64,000 bases of DNA from an uncultured Bacteroidota bacterium (lineage in GTDB: Bacteria > Bacteroidota > Bacteroidia > Chitinophagales > Chitinophagaceae). A model generated the notes under the pieces. The model searched no databases and had not been told where the DNA came from. It worked only from the letters and a program-made list of their open reading frames with translations. The stretch is taken from contig CAIVKC010000004.1 in assembly GCA_903906365.1 (NCBI GenBank), forward strand, positions 1-64,000, read 5' to 3'. Position 1 is the stretch's first letter. Every line of letters starts with the position of its first letter. Below, piece by piece: positions 28,423-38,487 of the stretch. Both the position numbers and the translations under genes were made by a program.

Positions 28423-31400
28423 TTAAAAAGTAATGTTGAGTCCGATCATCAGGTCCCGGGACTGGGGATAGGTTCCAAAGTCAACGCCGGGTGCGGTGTT
28501 CTTGCTGGTATTGTCCTGGCTGGAAGCATTGAACATGCTCACCTCCGGGTCAAAACCCGAATACCGGGTAAAGGTCAACAGGTTCTCCGCGGTGACGTAA
28601 ATCATGCAGTGCGTTATCTTCAGCTTGTTCATCCAGCCCTGCGGCAGGGTATAACCCAGGGTAAGGGATTTGATGCGCAGGTAGGACCCGTTTTCCACGA
28701 ACCGGGAAGAAGGATATACATTGGACTCATCCTGCAGGGTGGATTTGGGCATGGAAGTAAGGTCTCCCGGCTTTTTCCACCTGGCCAGAACGGCCGCAGA
28801 CTGGTTCTCCCCGATGCTCATGGCCTCCGAGAGTATCCTGGTCCCGTTGAATATCTGGTTGCCCTGCACGCCCTGCAGGAAGATGTCGAGCTTGAAATTT
28901 TTGTAGGTCACCGAATTGGTCAGCCCGTATATGAATTTCGGGTTGGCATTGCCGATCACCCCCATGCTGTCGCCACCGCTTTTTTGGGGGCGGAAAATCA
29001 TATTGCCGGTGGCCGGGTCCACCCCCTGGGCGTATTTCCCGTAAAAGGAGCCCAGCGGCAGGCCGGCTTTCACCAGGGCCACATCATAGGTAGAGCCCGC
29101 GGGGTTGATACCGCCGGTATACATGGTGGTGCCCACGATGTCCAGTACCTTTCCCTTGTTGAAGTAGATATTGAAATCGGTGTTCCAGGTGAAATCGCTT
29201 TTCTGGATATTTTTGGTAGAGACCTGGAATTCGAATCCCTTGTTTTGGAGGGCGCCGGCATTCTGCAGGGCTGTATTGCCCGGCGTACCCACGCTGGCGG
29301 GAATGGGTACATACAGCAGCAGGTTGGTGGTTTTCTTGTTATAGTAATCGGTGGTAACGGTAATGCGGTTGGACAGGAAGGTGATATCCACGCCGATGTT
29401 GTATTGCCCGGTTTTTTCCCATTTCAGGTTGGTGTTCTCCTGGGTGGAAGGTGTATAAGCATTCACCGAGCTGCCGCCGATGATATAGGTGGTGGGCACG
29501 ATGAGGCCGTACCAGGCATAGGGATTGGCTTTGTCATTTCCCACGATACCCCATCCTGCGCGCAGTTTCAGGTCGTTGATGCCGGTGACATTTCGGAAAA
29601 AGTCCTCATTGGAAATGCGCCAGCCTCCTGAAAAGGAAGGGAAATAGCCCCACCGGTTCTGGGAGGGGAACTGGCCGGAGCCGTCGGCGCGGAAGGTGGA
29701 AGTCAGCAGGTACTTATCCTGGTAGGAATAATTGAGTCGCCCGATGAAAGCGGCATGGGATTTCTGGGTGATGCCAATCTGGGGAACGGACTGCACCGTC
29801 CCTGCCGTGACGGTGGTAATGGCTGCACTTCCCCCGAATCCATGGGAAGCGAGGTAAACGCTGCGGGCATTTTCCCTCGAGGCAATAAAACCGCCCAGCA
29901 GGGAGAAACTGTGGTCCTTGATCTTCTTGTTGTAATTGAGGGTGTTCTCCGAAACCCAGTAATCATAATTGTTGTCGCTTTCAGTTGCCAGCCCGTCCAT
30001 GGACCTTCCGTAGATGGTCTGAATGGAATTCTGAAAAGAAGTATAGATGCTGTTGGAATGTTCCAGGCCCAGCATGCTTTTGAATTTCAGGCCTGGCAGC
30101 AGGCTCAGTTCGGCGTAGGCATTGGCATGGAAGCGGTTGTTGACATAGAGGTGATCGGGCTGGTATACCACGGAGACCGGGTTTTCGATATCCACCGGTG
30201 CCACGGGGCTGGTGGCATACTGGCCGGGGTTCTTGGTATCCCAGACCCCGATAATGGGAACGGCCGTAAGCAGGCGGGCGATGACCCCGTTGCGGTCATT
30301 TTCAGGCACATCCACGTCGCTCCAGCGGTCATAGGATATATTGGTGCCGATCTTGAGCAGGCTGGAGACCTTATGATCGAGATTGAGTTTGAAGGTGGCC
30401 CTTTTGACGCTGTTGTTCAAAACAATGCCTTCCATATTGACCAGCGAACCGGACATATAGTATTGGGTATTTTCATTGCCGCCGGCAGCGGAGAGATTGT
30501 AGTTCTGCGTCAGGGCGCTCCTGAACACCTTATCCTGCCAGTTGGTGTTATCCGTGTAGTTGGCCCAGTTGATGGAGATACCCAGTTCGGTCATCAGGTC
30601 CTGGTACTGGGCGCTGTTTAAAACGGGCAGTTTTTTCCAGGCCTGCGAAGACATCAGGGAGGTATTGAAGCTGAGCTTTGTTTTCTGATTGCGGCCGTGT
30701 TTGGTGGTAATGAGCACCACCCCGTTGGCCCCGCTGCTCCCGTAAATGGCCGCCGAAGAGGCATCCTTGAGTACCGAAATGCTTTCGATATCGGCCGGGT
30801 TAATTTCATTGGTGTTATAGGTCTGTACCCCGTCCACGATATAGAGCGGATCAGAACCGGAGGTTATAGAAGAGGTGCCGCGCACCTTGATGGAAAAGCC
30901 CGCCTGCGGCTGGCCGGAGGAGCGGATGACCTGGACCCCGGCGGCCTTGCCCTCAATGGAATAGCCGAACTGGGTGTTGGGCCTGTCTTCGAGCTCCTTG
31001 GAGTCAATGACGGCCACCGCCCCGGTGAGGTCCTTTTTCTTTTGCGCGCCGTAACCGACCACCACCACCTGTTCGAGCTGTTTTATTTCCTCCTCCAGGG
31101 AGATGAAGAAGCTGGTCTGGGCGCCTACCCTGACTTCTTTTTCTTTAAATCCGATGGCGTGGAAGACCAGTATGGAACCCGCGTCCCTGACTCGTATCCT
31201 GAAAAAACCTTTCTCATCGGTCATGGTGGCGTTGGAGGTATTTTTTTCCAGCACCGTGATGCCGGCAGCCGGTTTATTGCCCACCGCAGCGGTGACCGTA
31301 CCGGTCACGGTTAGGTCTCCCTGCAGGTCTGCTGAAAGCAGTTCCGCAGCCGGTTTGATCACAATGACTTTGCCTATGACTTTAAAGGTCAGGGACTGGC

Positions 31401-31704
31401 CGGTCAACATCTCTTTCATCAGGGAGTCAATGGACACATTTTTAACCGCGATGGAAATCTTTCTGGCCACATCCAGCTGGTCTTTGCGGTAGAACACCGA
31501 GTAGTCGCTCTGCAGCTCGATTTCGCGGATGATCTTCTTGATGGAAGAAGCGGACCGGTTCACCGTAAAGGTGGTTTGGGAAAAACCATGGGCACTGGTT
31601 TGAATTATTGCCGCAACAAGCAGAATGGCAGTGAGTTTCATAATTCGTAGCATTTTCTCAACATGGAAAGCAGGCGGCAGTAAAACCCCTTTAAAATGTT
31701 TCAT
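28423..31704 (-). CDS. SusC/RagA-family TonB-dependent transporter with STN domain
   Basis: The 1093-residue protein has a signal peptide (MKLTAILLVAAIIQTSAHG), an STN signalling domain (~residues 48-115), a carboxypeptidase-D-like domain (VTGTVTAAVGNKPAAGI), the SusC plug hallmark EQVVVVGYGAQKKKDLTGAV, then NPADIESISVLKDASSAAIYG and a large barrel ending FGTYPQSRDLMIGLNITF. An STN domain means it signals to the FecR anti-sigma factor encoded just upstream, so substrate uptake induces its own operon. It pairs with the downstream SusD. The first Met is kept, although Met22 would give a tighter signal peptide. Confidence 0.95.
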   Translation of the reverse strand: MKHFKGVLLPPAFHVEKMLRIMKLTAILLVAAIIQTSAHGFSQTTFTVNRSASSIKKIIREIELQSDYSVFYRKDQLDVARKISIAVKNVSIDSLMKEMLTGQSLTFKVIGKVIVIKPAAELLSADLQGDLTVTGTVTAAVGNKPAAGITVLEKNTSNATMTDEKGFFRIRVRDAGSILVFHAIGFKEKEVRVGAQTSFFISLEEEIKQLEQVVVVGYGAQKKKDLTGAVAVIDSKELEDRPNTQFGYSIEGKAAGVQVIRSSGQPQAGFSIKVRGTSSITSGSDPLYIVDGVQTYNTNEINPADIESISVLKDASSAAIYGSSGANGVVLITTKHGRNQKTKLSFNTSLMSSQAWKKLPVLNSAQYQDLMTELGISINWANYTDNTNWQDKVFRSALTQNYNLSAAGGNENTQYYMSGSLVNMEGIVLNNSVKRATFKLNLDHKVSSLLKIGTNISYDRWSDVDVPENDRNGVIARLLTAVPIIGVWDTKNPGQYATSPVAPVDIENPVSVVYQPDHLYVNNRFHANAYAELSLLPGLKFKSMLGLEHSNSIYTSFQNSIQTIYGRSMDGLATESDNNYDYWVSENTLNYNKKIKDHSFSLLGGFIASRENARSVYLASHGFGGSAAITTVTAGTVQSVPQIGITQKSHAAFIGRLNYSYQDKYLLTSTFRADGSGQFPSQNRWGYFPSFSGGWRISNEDFFRNVTGINDLKLRAGWGIVGNDKANPYAWYGLIVPTTYIIGGSSVNAYTPSTQENTNLKWEKTGQYNIGVDITFLSNRITVTTDYYNKKTTNLLLYVPIPASVGTPGNTALQNAGALQNKGFEFQVSTKNIQKSDFTWNTDFNIYFNKGKVLDIVGTTMYTGGINPAGSTYDVALVKAGLPLGSFYGKYAQGVDPATGNMIFRPQKSGGDSMGVIGNANPKFIYGLTNSVTYKNFKLDIFLQGVQGNQIFNGTRILSEAMSIGENQSAAVLARWKKPGDLTSMPKSTLQDESNVYPSSRFVENGSYLRIKSLTLGYTLPQGWMNKLKITHCMIYVTAENLLTFTRYSGFDPEVSMFNASSQDNTSKNTAPGVDFGTYPQSRDLMIGLNITF

Positions 31705-31852
31705 ACATTTGTGAAGTTTGATAGTGAATAATTTCCCCAGCTCGGGAGTTATGAATCTGCAAATGGCCGGTGAGATGTTTGCCCATCTTCCGGCTTTTTT
31801 TTGTTGGTTATGTACTGTTCATGTAAGTGGCAGTTGTCTGGTTTTGGTTATA

Positions 31853-32911
31853 TTATGGTTTGGACCGTATGGTGATGGTATCTCCTTTCATCGTATAACT
31901 CATCGGAGTCGTCTCTTTGAGTATATCCAGGATATTCTGGATGGCCGGGACATCATTGAAGCTGCCGGAATACCGATAGCCGGCCAGCTGCTCATCCTCG
32001 ATGCGTATGACCACATTGTATTTCCGCTGCAGTTTGTTGGCAATGTCGCGGAAGGAGTCGTCATCGAAGACCAGCAGGTTGTCTTTCCATCCGGCATAGT
32101 CCTCAATATTGGTGGCTTTTACGATCCTGACCGCAGTGGTGTCAATGTAAGCGGAGCTGACGGCCGGTTTGTCCGGGAGCATGCCGTTGCGATTGATTTT
32201 CAGCACACCGTTCCTGGCCAGGAAAATCTTGCTGGTTTTGTCAGCGCGGGAAAATTTACCCTCGATGGATATTTCCCCTTCCATGACAGCCGCTTCAAAT
32301 TTGGTATCAGCCGTGTAGGTCTTGATATTGAAAATGGTGCCGATGTCCCGGATGGTATAATCCCTGGTCTTTACGGTGAATACCCGTTTTTTGTCTGTCG
32401 TGACCTCAAAATACCCTTCCCCCTCCAGGAAGACGGTCCGGTTATCGACGCCAAAACCTTTGCTGAGCTGCAGCACGCTGCCGGAGTTCAGCCATACGGT
32501 GGTGCCGTCCTTTAATAGCAGTTTTTTCTTACCCGCCACCGGAACATAGATGCTCTGGCTAAAGGCCGGATTTTCGGTTTTGCCCCCGCGGTAGAGCCGG
32601 TAAGCGGTCAGGCTGATAATTAGGAGGGCCGCTGCTGCCGACGCTGCGACGAGCAGGCGGATATAGCCCTTTTTGGGCCGGGCAGGCGCCGAAATCCCCA
32701 GCCTCTCGGACAGCTGACGGTAGGCTTCCTCCGGGTGCAGGGCCGCCGCGCTGCCCGCAAACAGGGCGGCATGCCAGGCTTCCTGCAGCTCCAGATAAAG
32801 CTGCTGGTGGGCCGGGTCTTCGCTGATCCATTGTTCGATCCCTGCTTTATGCTGGGGATCGATTTGACCGGTAATATAGTTGACAAGGTCAATTTTGATG
32901 TCTTCGCTCAT
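31853..32911 (-). CDS. FecR-family anti-sigma factor
   Basis: The 352-residue protein has a cytoplasmic N-terminal sigma-binding domain, one membrane helix (~residues 82-105, LLVAASAAAALLIISLTAYR), a FecR core (KDGTTVWLNSGSVLQLSKGF, FLEGEGYFEVTTD, IRDIGTIFNIKTY), and a C-terminal DUF4974/STN-like domain (RDIANKLQRKYNVVIRIED). It transmits a signal from the SusC STN domain to the ECF sigma factor encoded 113 bp upstream. The gene lies between sigma and SusC on the same strand, the standard order for such uptake loci. Confidence 0.93.
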   Translation of the reverse strand: MSEDIKIDLVNYITGQIDPQHKAGIEQWISEDPAHQQLYLELQEAWHAALFAGSAAALHPEEAYRQLSERLGISAPARPKKGYIRLLVAASAAAALLIISLTAYRLYRGGKTENPAFSQSIYVPVAGKKKLLLKDGTTVWLNSGSVLQLSKGFGVDNRTVFLEGEGYFEVTTDKKRVFTVKTRDYTIRDIGTIFNIKTYTADTKFEAAVMEGEISIEGKFSRADKTSKIFLARNGVLKINRNGMLPDKPAVSSAYIDTTAVRIVKATNIEDYAGWKDNLLVFDDDSFRDIANKLQRKYNVVIRIEDEQLAGYRYSGSFNDVPAIQNILDILKETTPMSYTMKGDTITIRSKP

Positions 32912-33024
32912 AAGTTGGAATTAACTATTAGACAAACGGGGCTGTATTTACCCGTAAAGCAGGTCCGTTTTTATTTTTTTTGGGGTTTCTGGAACAAACA
33001 AATTCCGGCAGGCACAAAGCGCAT

Positions 33025-33585
33025 TCAAAAGATGGCCAGGATGGTCATCAGATGGCCCAGGCTCCTTCGGATTTTATCCAGGGCAATGGACATTTGTTTT
33101 TCCACCGTTTTGGTGGATAGCTGGAGGATCTCTGCAATTTCCCGGTATTTGCGGTTTTCAAACCGGCTCATCCGGAAAATGACCTGGCACTTTTCCGGCA
33201 GGCTTTCAATGGCCCGGCTGATCTTTTCTGCCAGGGCCTTTTCATCGAATACCTGGTCGGGCATATCGGCCGGACTGAACTCCGCCTTGGTTTGCAGCAG
33301 GTGCCGTTTATAGGAAGTAATGACTTTATCCCGCCGGATCTGGTTGATGCATTTGTTGTGGACCATCGAAAAAAGGTAGGCCGTTACCGAACTGGTAAAC
33401 ACAATCCGCTCCCTTTTTTCCCAGATATCGGCGAATGTATCCGATACGATCTCTTCTGCCAGCGTGGTATTGCCCAAGAGTTTGGTGGCATAAAAGCAGA
33501 GCCGGGGATACCTGGATGTAAACAGCCATTCAAACACCAGGCTGTCGCCAGAACGCAATCGTTCCAGGATCATCTGTTCATCCAT
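33025..33585 (-). CDS. ECF RNA polymerase sigma factor (FecI-like)
   Basis: The 186-residue protein has sigma region 2 (FEWLFTSRYPRLCFYATKLL, then AEEIVSDTFADIWEKR and VHNKCINQIRRDK) and region 4 (LPEKCQVIFRMSRFENRKYR, EIAEILQLSTKTVEKQMS). It belongs to the Bacteroidota ECF group encoded beside FecR and SusC genes and should direct RNA polymerase to the SusC promoter once released by FecR. A near-consensus housekeeping promoter precedes it (33646-33676). Confidence 0.94.
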   Translation of the reverse strand: MDEQMILERLRSGDSLVFEWLFTSRYPRLCFYATKLLGNTTLAEEIVSDTFADIWEKRERIVFTSSVTAYLFSMVHNKCINQIRRDKVITSYKRHLLQTKAEFSPADMPDQVFDEKALAEKISRAIESLPEKCQVIFRMSRFENRKYREIAEILQLSTKTVEKQMSIALDKIRRSLGHLMTILAIF

Positions 33586-33645
33586 TGAAAAATGGGCTGG
33601 CCGGCATAGTTGGGAATGGCTAGACCAGTGAAGATAAGTTTTATT

Positions 33646-33676
33646 AAAATATATAATTATGATTTTTAATACTCAA
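33646..33676 (-). promoter_or_regulatory. Near-consensus Bacteroidota promoter of the ECF sigma gene
   Basis: On the minus strand TTG (33674-33676), then 20 nt, then TATATTTT (33646-33653), a 7/8 match to TAnnTTTG. The -7 element ends about 60 nt before the ATG at 33585. The expected spacing is 19-21 nt. Confidence 0.6.
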
Positions 33677-33720
33677 TCGCTTGTATTTTATCCTGTTTCT
33701 TTAGATCTCAAAACAGCCGC

Positions 33721-33766
33721 CCGCCCTTTTTTTCCTCCAGCATATAACTGGAAAAAAAGGACGGGG
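33721..33766 (-). terminator. Imperfect hairpin after the TonB receptor gene
   Basis: The arm CCCTTTTTTTCC-TCCAG pairs with CTGGAAAAAAAGGACGGG across a CATATAA loop, with a two-base bulge. It lies about 150 bp past the stop of the receptor (33915) and before the sigma promoter, so it probably separates the two transcripts. Confidence 0.5.
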
Positions 33767-33914
33767 GACTGTAACGGAGCGGTGGAAAAGCCTTTGGCTG
33801 ACAGCGGTATTTGCAGACTTTTATGCTGAATACCGCATCCTGCCGGTAGCTGCCGCCTGCAGGAGGCTGGCGGCGGTGCAAACCCAACCCGGGATGCCTT
33901 AAAAGCCGGGGGCC

Positions 33915-36335
33915 CTAAAAAGTTGCCCCGAAGGAAAGGTAGAGACTCCTGCCCAGGGCGGGAATGATGCCCGGTCCGGGGTATTCATCGGTCCTTTTGG
34001 TAAAATATCTTTTATTCCCCAGGTTATTGACGCCCGCCTTGAGCTGGAAATGGGAAGGGAGCCTGCAGGTGGCGGACCAATCCATGACGGTATAGCCGGG
34101 GATGCGTCCTGCCACAGGGTCGCTGCTTAAGGGGATATTGCTCGCGTCCCCATAGCTTTCAGCGGTATGGCTGATGACAAAGGTGGTGGAAAGGATGCTC
34201 CGGCAATAGGTGAGCCCGAAGCGGTTGATGGTGCGGGGAGCATATTCCACGCGGTTGCCCTTAAAGGGGCCGGACAGATAGCGGGCATCTATATAGGCAA
34301 AGGAGTTAAAGAAGCTTATTTTTCCAATCAGTTTTTCATCGAAGAGCAGCGATGGACGGCATTCTATATAGGTTTCCAGGCCACTGCTGGCTGATGAAGC
34401 GATATTGGTCCGGTAGGTATAGGGGTTACCCGAAGGGTCGGTGCGTTGTTCAATGCCTATGCGGTTATTATAGGCCAGGTAAAAGACATCCGCATCGAAA
34501 TTGAGGTACTTTCCAAAACTGCCCCTCCATCCCAGGTCCGCGTTATACCCGCTGGCATCCCGGAGGCCGGGGTCGATCCGGGAGCTGCTGCCAAAACGGG
34601 TCAGCTGGTCATAGGTGGCCGGGGAGTAGGCCTGGGAAATATTGCCGTAGATACTGGTCGACCGGGTGGTCCGGAACTGGGCTCCCAGGCCAAACAGGGG
34701 GATATACCGGTTGCGGGACAGATCGGAATTGACCTGGCCGTTATCGGTGATATAGCCTTTCACGATGGAATGCAGGTATTCAAAACGCAGACCGGGGGTA
34801 ACCGACAGCCTGCCTGAAAGGCGAAATATGTTTTCTGCAAACGGGGCGAGGTTAACGGTGCCAAAATGAAGGGCATATTCATAGCGGGGATCCAGCAGGG
34901 CCAGGTTGAAATCGCTGCCTGTAGTCCCTTCGCCGCCACCCAGCCTGCCAAAGCCGCCCGAAAAGGCCCGGACTCCGGCAGCCAGGGTATGGCGCATGTG
35001 GAAAAGGCTGTATTGGGTGAGCAGCCGCGCCTCCAGGGTGAGGCTGTTCATGGTTTCCCGCTGCACTTCCCGGTTGACATACTGCAGGGTGGCCGTACTG
35101 ATGCTGTCCGGCGTGGCGGGACCGCCGTCCTCATTTTTCCAGACCAGGTTCCTGGCGCTGAAAACGTAAGCGAGGCTGAGTTGCAGGCTGGTGGAAGGGG
35201 AAATGGTGTACACCGATTTGGCGGCCAGGATATTCCAGGGACTTTCCAGCCAGTTTCGGGCACGGTAGGAGGTATCCGGGTTGGCTTCAAACTGGGCATC
35301 ATTGAATCCGCCCGGCATGTGGATCCGGTTGCGCATCAGGGTATATTCCAGGCTGAGCGTCAGGCGCCCGGAGGGCTGCCAGGAAATTTTGCCGAATCCG
35401 CTCAGTTGGCGGTAGTCGCTATTGGGTCGCTGCCCCTGGCTGGCCTGGTACTGCAAAAAACCGTAATAATTGAAGCGGCCCAGCTGTCCGCCCATGGCGT
35501 GGAAGGAGTTGACAAAGCCAAAGCTGCCTCCGGTCTGTTCCATATTGTATTCAAATTTCCGGGAGGGGTTCCCGCTTTTAAGGACATAGTTGATCACCCC
35601 GCCAAACTGCGGGCCGAACTGCAGGGAGGATTCCCCGCGCGTCACTTCAATGCGCTCCACCGCCTGCAGGGGTGACAGGTAATAGGATTCTGCATAGCCG
35701 TAAATGTCGGCTGCCAGGTTATAGCCGTTCTGCCGGGTATTGGTTTCAATGGACTGGCTTGGGTTTAGCCCCCGCAGGCCAATGCCGTTGGAGGGAAAGC
35801 CGCTGCCCTGGGTTTCCGAATAATTGGAACCCGGGATCCTTCCCAGCACCTGCCTGGGGTTGTTTTGGGCCGTGTTGGCATCCAGGCTGTCCAGCAGCAG
35901 GACTTCGGTTTTCTTTCCGGAATAAATGACCCCTTCGTGAATTTCATCGAGCCGGCCCATCCCGCTGATGGTCCTCACGCCATTGACCGTGATGGCGGCC
36001 ATCGTATGGGCCCGCATGGATAGCACGATGGCAAGGGTGTTTGGCTGCCCGGAGAGGATATCCAGTTCCCTGTGAATGGTTTCATAGCCGATGCAGCTGC
36101 ATTCCAGCGTCCACTTCCCGGGAGAAAGCCGGTTGAAATAAAAATACCCGGACTGGTTGGAGGAGGTGCTCAGGTTTTTTTCCACCAGGCGAAGGGTAGC
36201 CCCGTCCACCGGGTTGCCGGCTGAATCGGTCACACTGCCTTTCAGCCGGCAGGTTTGTGCCGGGGAGAGATTCCACAAAAGGCAGAGCGATAGGGCAAAA
36301 AAGGCGGGGATACGGAAAGGCTTGTTCAGGTGCAT
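33915..36335 (-). CDS. TonB-dependent outer-membrane receptor (FecA-like)
   Basis: The start at 36335 gives 806 residues with a signal peptide (PFRIPAFFALSLCLLWNLSP, cleavage near SPAQT). A carboxypeptidase-regulatory-like beta domain follows (LKGSVTDSAGNPVDGATLRL). The plug includes GIGLRGLNPSQS, YGYAESYYLSPLQAVERIEV and QFGPQFGGVINYVLK. The barrel ends in ALGRSLYLSFGATF. The single-component form without an adjacent SusD suggests a siderophore, haem or other small ligand; similarity to ferric-citrate-type receptors is my impression only. It lies upstream of the ECF sigma gene on the same strand but is separated by a hairpin, and it has no STN domain, so it is probably not part of that signalling loop. 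Confidence 0.88.
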   Translation of the reverse strand: MHLNKPFRIPAFFALSLCLLWNLSPAQTCRLKGSVTDSAGNPVDGATLRLVEKNLSTSSNQSGYFYFNRLSPGKWTLECSCIGYETIHRELDILSGQPNTLAIVLSMRAHTMAAITVNGVRTISGMGRLDEIHEGVIYSGKKTEVLLLDSLDANTAQNNPRQVLGRIPGSNYSETQGSGFPSNGIGLRGLNPSQSIETNTRQNGYNLAADIYGYAESYYLSPLQAVERIEVTRGESSLQFGPQFGGVINYVLKSGNPSRKFEYNMEQTGGSFGFVNSFHAMGGQLGRFNYYGFLQYQASQGQRPNSDYRQLSGFGKISWQPSGRLTLSLEYTLMRNRIHMPGGFNDAQFEANPDTSYRARNWLESPWNILAAKSVYTISPSTSLQLSLAYVFSARNLVWKNEDGGPATPDSISTATLQYVNREVQRETMNSLTLEARLLTQYSLFHMRHTLAAGVRAFSGGFGRLGGGEGTTGSDFNLALLDPRYEYALHFGTVNLAPFAENIFRLSGRLSVTPGLRFEYLHSIVKGYITDNGQVNSDLSRNRYIPLFGLGAQFRTTRSTSIYGNISQAYSPATYDQLTRFGSSSRIDPGLRDASGYNADLGWRGSFGKYLNFDADVFYLAYNNRIGIEQRTDPSGNPYTYRTNIASSASSGLETYIECRPSLLFDEKLIGKISFFNSFAYIDARYLSGPFKGNRVEYAPRTINRFGLTYCRSILSTTFVISHTAESYGDASNIPLSSDPVAGRIPGYTVMDWSATCRLPSHFQLKAGVNNLGNKRYFTKRTDEYPGPGIIPALGRSLYLSFGATF

Positions 36336-36624
36336 AAATAGGTTTTGTATGGTTTGACGGGCAAAGGAATTCAAACCGGGGGGGATACGGTTACTCAATC
36401 AGGAATTCGGTTTATGCAATCGGGAATTTGCATCCGGGAGACTGTTTTTTGGGAAAGGCCGAAGGTCTTCGGATCAGCGTCCGGCCGGCCTTAACAGGCA
36501 ATATTTTGGAGCGAATCCCGTTACCTTATGTGCTTTCAATAAAATAACTAGGGATTCTAATAGTAATCACCTATTTATTTAAGGAAGTTTATTGAGAAGT
36601 GCCAATATCCAAAGGAACGATAAC

Positions 36625-38487
36625 ATGCATTCTTTGTACCCGAACGGAAAAAAAATCATTGCTTTTTGTATGCTCATGGCCTGCATGGCCTTTGGGTTTT
36701 CCCAGAATAATTATTATCCGGGTGGATTGGGCAATACCAACCTGAAACTCTGGCTGACGGCCGCAGATCCCACCACGATCCTGAATGCAGCCGGCACCCA
36801 GGCCGCCAACAACGCAGCCATCGCAAAATGGGTCGATAAAAGCGGGAACCTCAAATCAGCCGTTCAGGGCACGGCAGCGGCCAGGCCCGTTAATAAAACC
36901 AACCAGCTCAACGGAAGGGCGGGGGTGGTGTTCACCAGCGCCACGCCTACCCAGTACATGACCGGTGCCTCCACCACCTTCCAGACCATGGTGGCCGTGC
37001 GAATTATGCTGGGGACCCCTTCTGCCGCCGTGGGCGGAAGTACCAATACCGATTTTAGCATACGCGGCGGCGGAAACGGAACCAGCTATGGGGACGGGAC
37101 CCCCTTTAATGCCAATGACTGGCCCACCGGAACGGCAGGTCCCAACCAGTGGCTCAACGGCACCCTGTCATCGGCGGGCAGCAGTACCTACCATATTTTG
37201 GTCTCGGCCGCCAACGCCCCGGTCACCCATACGTATTCCCTGTCGACCACCTTTAAAGGGACGGATGCTTTTGCCAGGGGAATGTATGGAGGAGATGCGG
37301 TCTATGAAATCCTGGGTTATAACAACACCCTCAACAATACCCAGCGGATCATACTGGAAAACTACGAGGCCAGCGGATGGGGCCTTACTGGCAAACTGCC
37401 TTCCTCGGGCTATTCGGTTTTCACCCCGCCTACGGCATCAACCTATAACAGGAACCTCGTGGGCATCGGCAAAATCAGCGCCCTGGACTATTTTCTGGCC
37501 AATCCCTCCGCAGCTGCCAATGGATCCACCGACGGACTGGGTTTTAGCAGCGCTACGGGAACCCATGATTTTTTGTACCTGCCCGGATTCATCATGGCGG
37601 CCCATAACGGGCAGGCCAACACGACGATCCTAAACGCCAATATTGCCGGAATCAGCGGAAGCACCAATATCTGGAACCGTTCCTGGTATATCCAAAAATT
37701 CAACGGGCTGGCCACCGGCAATGTGACCCTGAATTTCAGTCAGCTCGATTATGACGGCACTTCCCCCGACGGCAGCTTTTCCTATGGCATCCTCTACAAT
37801 GCCACCGATGGCACTTTTTCCTCCGGGACCAACCTGGTGGTTTCTTCCATATCCACTTCGGTGGGAACCAATACGGTCACTTTTGTGGTCAATGCCACCA
37901 ACCTGCCCACCGGATATTATACCCTGGTCTGGAGCGAGTTTGGCCCGCTGCCCATCCTGCTGAGCCGCTTTGAGGCCACAAAAGCCGGTACGGCAGGCCG
38001 GTTGGACTGGACCCTTTCTGAGAATCTACATGGAGATCATTTCGATATACAGCGCGCCGGGGGCGACTCTGCCTTTTCCACCATTGGCACCCTTCCGGTT
38101 TCCCCCGGCCAGGCCGGCGGTCAGCAATACCACTTTACCGATGAACATCCCCTGGCTGGCATCAATGAATACAGGTTAAAGCTCGTGGACATAGACGGAA
38201 GATTCAGCTATTCACCGGTTCGCGCCTTAAGTTTCGGGCAAAGCGCCCTCCTGTCCCTGCAGGTATACCCCAATCCGGTGGATGGTGAGTTGCAAATCAG
38301 TTCTGCCTCCCCGCTGGGAAATGTGTCCATTCAGATCACCGATGAAACAGGCCGGCTGGTATTAGCCCGGCAGGTCAATATGCTCAAATGGCTTACCCTG
38401 CCCGTATCGGAACTAAGCCGGGGCATCTATTTTATCCGCTTCATGACCGGTTCGGCTTCCTATACACAGAAAATCATCAAAAAATAA
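36625..38487 (+). CDS. Secreted T9SS cargo protein with lectin-like N-terminal domain
   Basis: ATG 36625 is preferred over the upstream TTG 36592. It gives 620 residues with a signal peptide (IIAFCMLMACMAFGFSQ). The N-terminal region (LKLWLTAADPTTIL, AKWVDKSGN, LNGRAGVVFTSATPTQYM) resembles concanavalin-A/LamG-like folds found in Bacteroidota extracellular proteins. A middle domain (YFLANPSAAANGSTDGLGF) is unassigned. Residues ~450-540 form a fibronectin-like module (LSRFEATKAGTAGRLDWTLS, YRLKLVDIDGRFSYSPV) that also occurs in the protein at 39027. The C terminus is a type A T9SS sorting domain (VYPNPVDGELQIS, RGIYFIRFMTG, KIIKK). It is probably surface-attached; the ligand is unknown. Confidence 0.82.
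   Translation: MHSLYPNGKKIIAFCMLMACMAFGFSQNNYYPGGLGNTNLKLWLTAADPTTILNAAGTQAANNAAIAKWVDKSGNLKSAVQGTAAARPVNKTNQLNGRAGVVFTSATPTQYMTGASTTFQTMVAVRIMLGTPSAAVGGSTNTDFSIRGGGNGTSYGDGTPFNANDWPTGTAGPNQWLNGTLSSAGSSTYHILVSAANAPVTHTYSLSTTFKGTDAFARGMYGGDAVYEILGYNNTLNNTQRIILENYEASGWGLTGKLPSSGYSVFTPPTASTYNRNLVGIGKISALDYFLANPSAAANGSTDGLGFSSATGTHDFLYLPGFIMAAHNGQANTTILNANIAGISGSTNIWNRSWYIQKFNGLATGNVTLNFSQLDYDGTSPDGSFSYGILYNATDGTFSSGTNLVVSSISTSVGTNTVTFVVNATNLPTGYYTLVWSEFGPLPILLSRFEATKAGTAGRLDWTLSENLHGDHFDIQRAGGDSAFSTIGTLPVSPGQAGGQQYHFTDEHPLAGINEYRLKLVDIDGRFSYSPVRALSFGQSALLSLQVYPNPVDGELQISSASPLGNVSIQITDETGRLVLARQVNMLKWLTLPVSELSRGIYFIRFMTGSASYTQKIIKK

Noticed and set aside
28609-31314. Long plus-strand frames (up to 340 codons) opposite the SusC gene
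   Set aside because: Antisense to an intact SusC with all family motifs; Gly/His/Val-rich translations are typical of antisense frames.
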